A DNA stretch of 11,957 nucleotides from contig JAEMQG010000104.1 in assembly GCA_022758935.1 (NCBI GenBank), positions 1 to 11,957 on the forward strand, read 5' to 3'. The DNA is from Candidatus Nitrosopumilus sp. GTDB taxonomy: Archaea; Thermoproteota; Nitrososphaeria; Nitrososphaerales; Nitrosopumilaceae. Both the position numbers and the translations under genes were made by a program. Below the pieces are notes generated by a model. It saw only the letters and a list, made by a program, of their open reading frames with translations, was not told the DNA's origin and did not search any database. Positions 6,958 through 11,957 of the stretch are shown in pieces. Position 1 is the stretch's first letter. Each line of letters begins with the position of its first letter.

Positions 6958-7185
6958 TCAGACATCAAAATCCTCTTGAATTTGTGGTTGATTTCTATTG
7001 ATCAAATACAACAAAATTCCTGCTAACGTTACTCCAATACCTAATAAACCGATAAATGTTCCTGAATGTTTTATTGTTCTAAAGAAAGGCTCTATCTGAG
7101 GGTTACTCTGAACCGCATAAAATAATATCAATCCACATATTACCATAATTACTCCTGTGGTAATAATTATGACGCCACTTTTCAT
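6958..7185 (-). CDS. Small two-helix membrane protein, 75 residues
   Basis: The protein consists of a short basic start, a membrane segment at about 4-26 (VIIITTGVIMVICGLILFY), a loop of about 18 residues with PFFRTIKHSG, a second segment at about 42-62 (FIGLLGIGVTLAGILLYLI), and an acidic tail ending EDFDV. I know no function for it. Gly-rich helices such as GLLGIGVTLAG suggest tight helix packing, perhaps as a subunit or stabiliser in a larger complex. The ATG at 7185 has a TATA-like GTTTATTAGA (7207-7216, minus strand) about 27 nt upstream. It is divergent from the blue-copper gene. Confidence 0.7.
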   Translation of the reverse strand: MKSGVIIITTGVIMVICGLILFYAVQSNPQIEPFFRTIKHSGTFIGLLGIGVTLAGILLYLINRNQPQIQEDFDV

Positions 7186-7206
7186 TGATTAATTGCTGGT
7201 ATGCCA

Positions 7207-7216
7207 TCTAATAAAC
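7207..7216 (-). promoter_or_regulatory. TATA-like box of the 75-residue membrane protein gene
   Basis: On the minus strand this reads GTTTATTAGA, about 27 nt before the ATG at 7185. Confidence 0.4.
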
Positions 7217-7290
7217 TCCAATAGTTTTTTTGTTTATCTGAACTTTTATTTTTGGTATCTTTTATAATTAATTTTAAACACCGTAATCTC

Positions 7291-7299
7291 TTTAACTTA
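7291..7299 (+). promoter_or_regulatory. TATA-like box of the blue-copper gene
   Basis: TTTAACTTA is centred about 23 nt before the ATG at 7318. Confidence 0.35.
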
Positions 7300-7317
7300 A
7301 ATTGATTTCTAACTAGT

Positions 7318-8130
7318 ATGAATATCCTATTTTTGATGATTTCAATTATGTTAATTTCTTCTATTATTTTTACAAATATTGTTTTTGCTGCAAGTTATGA
7401 CATTAACATGCCCACAGGATCTGCAAGTCCAGTTGCCCCATATTTTTGGCAAAATGAAAAATCTGGACTAGCTACTGGCGATATTGAAATTTTAGTTGGT
7501 GACACTATTATTTGGAAAAATGCTGATCAGGCAAAACACACTGTTACATCTGGAACACCTGATGATGGACCTGATGGTATTTTTGGAGGTTCAGATTTCT
7601 TGGCTCCTGGACAATCATATCAATTTAAATTTGATAAAAAAGGTCAATATCCATATTATTGCCTCATTCATACCTGGATGACTGGAACTGTTTTGGTTAC
7701 TGATGGATATCAAATAATTCCTAAAGTTGGAAAAACTATAGGTGATGGCTCTGCTGTGTTTGATGTAGAATATCACTTTGATAGAGTTCTATCCCTTGTT
7801 ACAATTGATAAAGGGCAAAAATTACTTACATTTCAAATTGTTGGGCATTCACAATTTGATGATAATACTCTGAAAATTCGTCTACCTGTTGATCTAATTG
7901 ATGGTCCATTTGTCATAATAGTTGACGGAAAAAAGATCACAGAGTTTGAATATTTCAAAGACAATGATCTAAACACGCTTTCTATTTCTATGCCTGATGA
8001 TTCAAAATTGCTCACCATAATTGGAACTTCTATTGTGCCTGAATTTGGTTCATTATCTATTATCATACTAGCAATTGCTACTATGAGCATCATACTGATG
8101 GGGCAAAAATCTAGATCTTACCAAAATTGA
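7318..8130 (+). CDS. Secreted plastocyanin-like blue-copper protein with PEFG-CTERM anchor
   Basis: The 270-residue protein starts with a signal peptide (about 1-24, ending IVFAAS). A plastocyanin/cupredoxin domain follows at about 35-130 with all type 1 copper ligands visible: His74 (KHTVTSG), then Cys115, His118 and Met121 in CLIHTWM. Residues 140-238 form a second beta domain (LKIRLPVDLIDGPFV, EFEYFKDN) that commonly precedes the sorting tail in thaumarchaeal surface proteins. The tail is PEFG at 241-244, a membrane segment (about 246-263) and a basic end, the PEFG-CTERM signal thought to be processed by an archaeosortase-like enzyme. Thaumarchaea use many such copper proteins in place of cytochromes, so electron transfer outside the cell membrane is likely; its redox partner cannot be read from the sequence. 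Confidence 0.88.
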   Translation: MNILFLMISIMLISSIIFTNIVFAASYDINMPTGSASPVAPYFWQNEKSGLATGDIEILVGDTIIWKNADQAKHTVTSGTPDDGPDGIFGGSDFLAPGQSYQFKFDKKGQYPYYCLIHTWMTGTVLVTDGYQIIPKVGKTIGDGSAVFDVEYHFDRVLSLVTIDKGQKLLTFQIVGHSQFDDNTLKIRLPVDLIDGPFVIIVDGKKITEFEYFKDNDLNTLSISMPDDSKLLTIIGTSIVPEFGSLSIIILAIATMSIILMGQKSRSYQN

Positions 8131-8231
8131 TAACTGAATGATTCTAATCTTTAATTCATTGAGATCATTCACAATCCTGTCGTTCATTGTTAATCTTTCC
8201 TTTTGAAATAAACTCTTTAAATCAAAATCAT

Positions 8232-9755
8232 ATGATGAAGATCCTGTATTTTTTGATATTTTTTTCATTTATTATTCCTCAAATTGCATATGGCTCTGAA
8301 ATTTCAGCAATCGCTGAAAAAGAATTGTTTGGTCCTAATGATTGGATTAAAATTTTTGTAGATATTGATGATTATTCTGGTGGTGTAGTAAGATGGAATG
8401 CAATACAACCCGATGGCACTACCATTAGTGGTACTCTTCCAAGTCTACAAGCATCAAAAGTAACTCATACCATTGTTCGAAATGCCTTTGATAATCAATT
8501 TGGACACTGGAAAATAGAATATCAGTACAATGATGCCAAAAAATTAATTGATATTGAAATTGAACCATTAATTGTTTCAGTTACAACTGATAAACTTTCA
8601 TACGGTCCAGATGATATTGCAACTGTTCAATTTTCTTCTAATTATTATAACCCAAACACTGCCAATGCTGCATCTCTATCTCTAAAAATTTTAGATGATA
8701 AAGGAATTCCTGCAAAACTAGTTGAAGATGTTAAAATTAAAGTATCTCAATTGAATACTGTTCACCAATTCTCATTGGATACCCTGTTAAAATACAATCC
8801 TTCTGGAAATTACCATATATCTGCAAATTATTATAATGTTCAAGTCAATGCTACTTTTATTGCTTCTAACATAAATTCTAAAACAACTATTTTTTTGGGA
8901 AGCGATAAAAATATTTATGATTCAGGTAACTCTGTAGAAATTAATATAGTGATACCTGATATATCTGCAGGTTCTGGTGTTTTAACTATAACATCACCAT
9001 CTGGAAAAGTGAACACAAAAATCATTCCTGTTGTATCTTCATTGAATAGAGTAAAATTTGACGGAATCACTTCATCTGAAATTGGGACATATGCTGTTAG
9101 ATTTGTTTATGGTGAAAATATTGCCACAAAAACTTTTGATGTGTTTACCGAATCGTTAGCAAAACCTACTTTATCTGAACTTAATATTGAAATATTTTTG
9201 GATAAATCTCAATATAGGCCTGGAGAAACCATCAATGCCAAAATCTCTACCAGTAAATCTATAGAACATAATATTTTTTATTGGTTTGAAGATCCAAATG
9301 GAAATCTTGGTGATCAGTTATCTTTTGGGATACCTCTCTCTGGTAATTTTACAATTCCTTATATCTTGGAAATAAATTCACTTCAAGGTCCATGGACAAT
9401 TCATGTAAAATATGGAACAATCGACTCTTTTGCGGTTTTTATTATATCTGGTAAACCTATACCGCTATCAGAAAAAATATCAGCTGATATTTTTATCCCT
9501 GATTGGATTCGTATTAATGCTCATCGTTGGGCTGAAAATCAAATTACTGATGATGATTTTGCAACAAGCATAGAATTTATGATCAAAGAAAAAATTATAC
9601 CAATTCCTAATTTGGGTAAATCTAATTCATCTGGAGCACAAATCCCATATTGGGTTAAAAATACTTCGGGTTGGTGGGCAGATGGTCTGATCTCAAATCA
9701 AGAATTTGCAAATGGTGTTGAATTTCTTCTAATCTCTCGGATTATCCAAGTTTGA
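8232..9755 (+). CDS. Secreted Ig-like surface protein with two C-terminal Trp-rich repeats
   Basis: I place the start at ATG 8232 (or 8235), which gives 507 residues and puts a signal peptide at the very N-terminus (KILYFLIFFSFIIPQIAYG); the longer frame from TTG 8187 would bury it. TGAAATAAA (8204-8212) lies about 24 nt upstream. The body is a chain of beta-sandwich units of roughly 90-100 residues, with recurring phrases such as TDKLSYGPDDIATVQF, SDKNIYDSGNSVEINIV and LDKSQYRPGETINAKI, each opening a unit. The end holds two copies of a 37-40-residue repeat, from about 422 (IPDWIRINAHRWAENQI) and 471 (IPYWVKNTSGWWADGLI), a module common in Nitrosopumilus-type surface proteins. No PEFG tail or membrane anchor follows. 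It probably acts at the cell envelope in adhesion or S-layer contact; no enzyme motif is visible. Confidence 0.8.
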   Translation: MMKILYFLIFFSFIIPQIAYGSEISAIAEKELFGPNDWIKIFVDIDDYSGGVVRWNAIQPDGTTISGTLPSLQASKVTHTIVRNAFDNQFGHWKIEYQYNDAKKLIDIEIEPLIVSVTTDKLSYGPDDIATVQFSSNYYNPNTANAASLSLKILDDKGIPAKLVEDVKIKVSQLNTVHQFSLDTLLKYNPSGNYHISANYYNVQVNATFIASNINSKTTIFLGSDKNIYDSGNSVEINIVIPDISAGSGVLTITSPSGKVNTKIIPVVSSLNRVKFDGITSSEIGTYAVRFVYGENIATKTFDVFTESLAKPTLSELNIEIFLDKSQYRPGETINAKISTSKSIEHNIFYWFEDPNGNLGDQLSFGIPLSGNFTIPYILEINSLQGPWTIHVKYGTIDSFAVFIISGKPIPLSEKISADIFIPDWIRINAHRWAENQITDDDFATSIEFMIKEKIIPIPNLGKSNSSGAQIPYWVKNTSGWWADGLISNQEFANGVEFLLISRIIQV

Positions 9756-9801
9756 AATAATTTAATAGAATATATTTAGTAAATTTACTTTGAAATTCAT
9801 C

Positions 9802-10179
9802 ATGGGAGCAACAAAAATCGATCTACTAAAAATTGTTGAATCTATGATTAATTTAGATCCCAAAATGAGATTTGCTGCAATTATCGATATTAACGGTAAC
9901 ATCCGAGAGGCAATTATGAAAAGTGGAAAAACATCACTGAAAAATCAAAAAGAAGAAGAGCATTTTTGCAAGCAAGTTGCTCAGAGAAGAAAAATGAGAA
10001 GAGAGTTTGATAGAACACTGGGAAAGGTTCGGTATGTTCATGTTGAAAGAGAAAAAGTAACCCAAATGGTAACTTATGCTAAAAGAAATATTGTTTATTT
10101 TACTATGGAACCTGAAATGTCAATTGATACAAAAATTCGTATAATAACAAAAATTAAAAAAATCATCTCTAATCTTTAA
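9802..10179 (+). CDS. Small Roadblock/profilin-like thaumarchaeal protein
   Basis: From the ATG at 9802 the protein has 125 residues; a TTG at 9790 would add four. AATATATTTA (9769-9778) lies about 28 nt before the ATG. The order helix (KIDLLKIVESMI), strand pair (MRFAAIIDINGNIREAIM), long basic helix (FCKQVAQRRKMRREFD), strands (GKVRYVHVERE, RNIVYFTMEPE) and final helix (KIRIITKIKKII) recalls the Roadblock/LC7 or PAS-like fold of small proteins that occur in many copies in Nitrosopumilus-type genomes (from memory, near DUF6659). Members are thought to be sensory or scaffold modules, but no function is established. It is cytoplasmic and strongly basic in the middle. The next gene starts 35 bp downstream. 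Confidence 0.6.
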   Translation: MGATKIDLLKIVESMINLDPKMRFAAIIDINGNIREAIMKSGKTSLKNQKEEEHFCKQVAQRRKMRREFDRTLGKVRYVHVEREKVTQMVTYAKRNIVYFTMEPEMSIDTKIRIITKIKKIISNL

Positions 10180-10214
10180 CTCTAAATTCTGAATGATTTT
10201 CATATTTTTATGAA

Positions 10215-10574
10215 ATGACTCTGAAAAAATTCATTGCAGATTCTAAAATGTTTGAATATGATAGACATTATAGAGAGTGCCAACAGAATAATCACCCATT
10301 CATCAAGGCACGAATAAACCCAAGCAATGGAAATTATTATGTTCAGATTGACTTGATGACTTGCAACTATGAACTAACCGTAGATGGAAAGAATCAAGTA
10401 AAACAATTATTTGAAAATGAAATTACTTTTCTTGAATCTAACTCTTACCCAAAATCATCTTTTAAAGGCTATAACGTAGATAAAGAACTCTCTTGGGTTG
10501 ATGGGGTTTTACCTGCTAGATTGGCTTCTTTCTGTGAAAAACTATATGACTTGGCTCAAAATTATCATGTTTAA
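10215..10574 (+). CDS. Unknown soluble protein, 119 residues
   Basis: I do not recognise this protein. It starts at ATG 10215, with a weak TATA-like TAAATTCT (10183-10190) about 28 nt upstream. It mixes charged helices with a beta stretch (NYYVQIDLMTCNYELTVDG) and ends with a helix (LASFCEKLYDLAQNY). There are Cys residues at about 22, 50 and 106 without a metal-site pattern, and no signal peptide or membrane segment. The 199 bp after it are T-rich on the plus strand, with runs at about 10645-10658, and probably end transcription between the convergent genes. Confidence 0.6.
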   Translation: MTLKKFIADSKMFEYDRHYRECQQNNHPFIKARINPSNGNYYVQIDLMTCNYELTVDGKNQVKQLFENEITFLESNSYPKSSFKGYNVDKELSWVDGVLPARLASFCEKLYDLAQNYHV

Positions 10575-10773
10575 TTATGATGTACTTGTTGATTTATCAC
10601 TGATTTTGTAGTTTGTCTTTAATTTCATTTTACCTTGTTTATTTTTATTAAGATTTTTTACAAATTAAAATTGATTATCCATTTAGATTCATGAAATGTA
10701 TTTTATTGCATATTTTTTGTAGTTTTATAACTTGACTTGGTGTCTGTGATTTTTTAGTATGATTGATTATTTG
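10575..10773. other. Convergent intergenic region, T-rich
   Basis: These 199 bp separate the ends of two convergent genes. T runs such as TTTATTTTTATT and ATTTTTT around 10640-10658 could stop plus-strand transcription, as T-tracts do in archaea. I see no gene, tRNA-like fold or convincing hairpin here. Confidence 0.5.
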
Positions 10774-10989
10774 TTAACTGTCTTCATTTATTTCTGGAAA
10801 CATATCTCTAATTCTTTTTTTGTCTAATATCATAGCTTCTATCCTACTATTCAAGTGTTTGATGATTGCTGGTTCAGTCTCTTCTAATTTTTCTTTTTGA
10901 ATATTTTCTATTGTTTTGTTTAGTAATTTGTAATATACAATGTGGTTTTTCTTGGATTCTTCTGATCTGTCCTCTATTTTTTCATTCAT
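10774..10989 (-). CDS. Small highly charged helical protein, 71 residues
   Basis: I do not recognise this protein. It is rich in Glu and Lys and looks like one or two long helices (KLLNKTIENIQKEKLEE, AIIKHLNSRIEAMILDKKRI), possibly a coiled coil that pairs with itself or a partner. The ATG at 10989 has a TATA-like box about 26 nt upstream. The opposite strand also has an open frame, but its product is a Phe/Leu/Ile-rich mirror of this charged protein and is not credible. It lies 143 bp after the end of the winged-helix gene on the same strand, with its own promoter-like sequence and a copy of the 16-bp repeat in between. Confidence 0.6.
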   Translation of the reverse strand: MNEKIEDRSEESKKNHIVYYKLLNKTIENIQKEKLEETEPAIIKHLNSRIEAMILDKKRIRDMFPEINEDS

Positions 10990-11010
10990 TACAGCTTCAT
11001 GAATTCAATC

Positions 11011-11018
11011 TGAAAATA
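11011..11018 (-). promoter_or_regulatory. TATA-like box of the 71-residue protein gene
   Basis: The minus strand reads TATTTTCA, centred about 26 nt before the ATG at 10989. Confidence 0.3.
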
Positions 11019-11073
11019 AGGGTTATGCGACAAGTACATTTTTTGGTAATAATTATTTACACCAATATTGAAA

Positions 11074-11089
11074 TTTGTTTAGGTAAATT
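11074..11089 (+). repeat. 16-bp direct repeat, copy 1
   Basis: TTTGTTTAGGTAAATT occurs here and again at 11767-11782. This copy lies 85-100 nt upstream of the minus-strand start at 10989 and has flanking AATTT/AAATT inverted arms (8 nt apart) that the other copy lacks. Confidence 0.6.
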
Positions 11090-11132
11090 CATATCAAAAC
11101 CCATTAAAATTTCAATATGTGATCTGTTCTAT

Positions 11133-11699
11133 CTAATTTACACTCTGTGATCCTATTTGTGAAATTCTTAAATTTGCTATTACTTCGTTGAGAAATTCTT
11201 CTTCAGGTTGATGTACAATACTTTCCATTATGTTTTCCCAACAGTCACTGATTTTTCTAATGATCTGTGAAAACATTTTATCTTTTTTAAATGTTGGATA
11301 ATTCGATAAAAGTTTCATTACCCCGTCAGTAGATTGAACGATATGAATAAAATGTATTGTAGTTCTTAATCTTTCTTGAAATTCCATTTTATCTTGTTGC
11401 ATGATTTGTTTGAACTCTTTTATTTCTTCAAAAATCATTTCAATTTCATTATGTACACTTTTGAGTTGATTATTGACTGATTCTGATATGTTGATCAACC
11501 CGTATTCGATGTGTGATTTACTATACATTTTTTTTTCTACCTCGCCTGATTCTACTAATAAGCTAATTTCCCTATGTACCATTTTTTCGTTTCCCACTCT
11601 TTTTACCACTCTGCTAGTCAATTCGTTTCCGCGTATTTTTCCACTTTCATTTAAAACGCGTAAAATCTCAGTTCTGATAATATTTGAATCCGTGACCAC
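11133..11699 (-). CDS. Winged helix-turn-helix protein with long helical C-terminal domain
   Basis: The 188-residue frame starts with GTG at 11699; a stop lies five codons upstream and the first internal Met is near residue 40, inside the DNA-binding domain, so GTG is the best start. Residues 4-70 look like a winged helix: NIIRTEILRVLNES, then IRGNELTSRVVKRV, then recognition helix NEKMVHREISLLVESGEV, and a wing KKMYSKSHIEYGL. From about 75 the protein is helical and probably coiled-coil (NNQLKSVHNEIEMIFEEIKEFKQIM), followed by a helical bundle to the end. It is likely a DNA-binding regulator whose C-terminal half dimerises or binds a partner. It could control its own gene and the 71-residue gene downstream, since both carry the same 16-bp repeat upstream. 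Confidence 0.65.
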   Translation of the reverse strand: MVTDSNIIRTEILRVLNESGKIRGNELTSRVVKRVGNEKMVHREISLLVESGEVEKKMYSKSHIEYGLINISESVNNQLKSVHNEIEMIFEEIKEFKQIMQQDKMEFQERLRTTIHFIHIVQSTDGVMKLLSNYPTFKKDKMFSQIIRKISDCWENIMESIVHQPEEEFLNEVIANLRISQIGSQSVN

Positions 11700-11721
11700 A
11701 TTATTTTTATGTTAAATTCAT

Positions 11722-11730
11722 TTACTTAAA
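11722..11730 (-). promoter_or_regulatory. TATA-like box of the second winged-helix gene
   Basis: The minus strand reads TTTAAGTAA, about 27 nt before the GTG at 11699, supporting GTG as a leaderless start. Confidence 0.35.
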
Positions 11731-11766
11731 TGTACAATTTTTTTTCTAGTTTTTTGTGACTGCCTG

Positions 11767-11782
11767 TTTGTTTAGGTAAATT
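11767..11782 (+). repeat. 16-bp direct repeat, copy 2
   Basis: TTTGTTTAGGTAAATT, identical to 11074-11089. It lies 68-83 nt upstream of the GTG at 11699 of the minus-strand winged-helix gene, so each copy sits upstream of a minus-strand gene in the same orientation. Confidence 0.6.
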
Positions 11783-11801
11783 TTGTAAATTTTTGACTTT
11801 C

Positions 11802-11939
11802 TTATTCACTATATTTTTCTAAAACTGATTGCTCATCACTTTTTTTCATTTCCTCTACTAATTCCTCTAAAATTCTAATGCCGTTTAAAATTGGTTCCTT
11901 ATCCGAATTCTTGTTTTCTAGCTTGCGTTTTAAAACCAT
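11802..11939 (-). CDS. Short Lys/Glu-rich protein or 3' end of a longer gene
   Basis: On the minus strand an ATG at 11939 opens a 45-codon frame ending in TAA (11802-11804). The product (MVLKRKLENKN, then ILNGIRILEELVEEMKKSDE) is a charged amphipathic helix with normal-looking codons. The frame stays open upstream to the window edge (residues F-I-N-N-E-K before the Met), so this may be the tail of a longer gene that starts outside. It has the same orientation and a similar composition to the 71-residue protein at 10774-10989. The function is unknown. Confidence 0.45.
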   Translation of the reverse strand: MVLKRKLENKNSDKEPILNGIRILEELVEEMKKSDEQSVLEKYSE

Positions 11940-11957
11940 TTTCTCATTATTTATAAA

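Noticed and set aside
8136..8170. 7-bp inverted repeat GAATGAT/ATCATTC after the blue-copper gene
   Set aside because: Short arms with a 21-nt loop and no T-tract after it; too weak in AT-rich DNA to call a terminator or operator.
8187..8231. TTG at 8187 as start of the surface protein
   Set aside because: It would put 15 polar residues before the signal peptide; the ATGs at 8232/8235 place the signal peptide at the N-terminus and fit a TATA-like box 24 nt upstream.
10866..11150. 94-codon hydrophobic plus-strand frame
   Set aside because: It lies antisense to the charged 71-residue gene and its Phe/Leu/Ile-rich product is what the reverse of a Glu/Lys-rich gene produces.

Overview
The window looks like part of the chromosome of an ammonia-oxidising archaeon of the Nitrosopumilus type (Nitrososphaerota, formerly Thaumarchaeota). 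Four things point there. There is an archaeal-type elongation factor 2. A secreted blue-copper protein ends in a PEFG-CTERM sorting tail. A cell-surface protein carries the Trp-rich C-terminal repeats typical of these archaea. The DNA is AT-rich, with several TTG/GTG starts and TATA-like boxes 23-28 nt before start codons, as expected for leaderless archaeal transcripts. I see no rRNA, tRNA, insertion sequence or CRISPR array.

Layout. At 1-320 (minus) lies the N-terminal part of an MqnD-like menaquinone-biosynthesis enzyme, divergent from EF-2 (597-2789, plus). A small two-helix membrane protein with a CxxC loop follows (2888-3151). Next is a short overlooked reading frame (3157-3261) that resembles the N-terminus of a stand-alone Cas1-like protein and is probably a remnant. 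A four-CBS-motif protein (3280-4113), an unlisted 57-codon frame (4172-4345) and a CPA2-type cation/proton antiporter (4351-5634) come next; the CBS protein is a reasonable candidate sensor for the antiporter. A winged-helix regulator (about 5767-6348) starts just after a perfect 16-bp palindrome set against its TATA box, so it looks self-regulated; two small unknown genes follow it (6400-6915).

A two-helix membrane protein on the minus strand (6958-7185) diverges from two secreted-protein genes: the plastocyanin-like PEFG-CTERM protein (7318-8130) and a 507-residue Ig-like surface protein (8232-9755). A Roadblock/profilin-like small protein (about 9802-10179) and an unknown 119-residue protein (10215-10574) end the plus-strand run. 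The right end is minus-strand: an acidic/basic helical 71-residue protein (10774-10989), a second winged-helix protein with a helical tail (11133-11699), and a short Lys/Glu-rich frame at the edge (11802-11939). A 16-bp direct repeat occurs upstream of both of the first two of these genes.

Housekeeping functions (translation, quinone synthesis, ion homeostasis, copper-based electron transfer) are thus mixed with small lineage-specific genes. The most unusual points are the Cas1-like remnant, the palindrome-controlled winged-helix gene, the hidden 57-codon frame whose start lies in a hairpin, and the shared 16-bp repeat.
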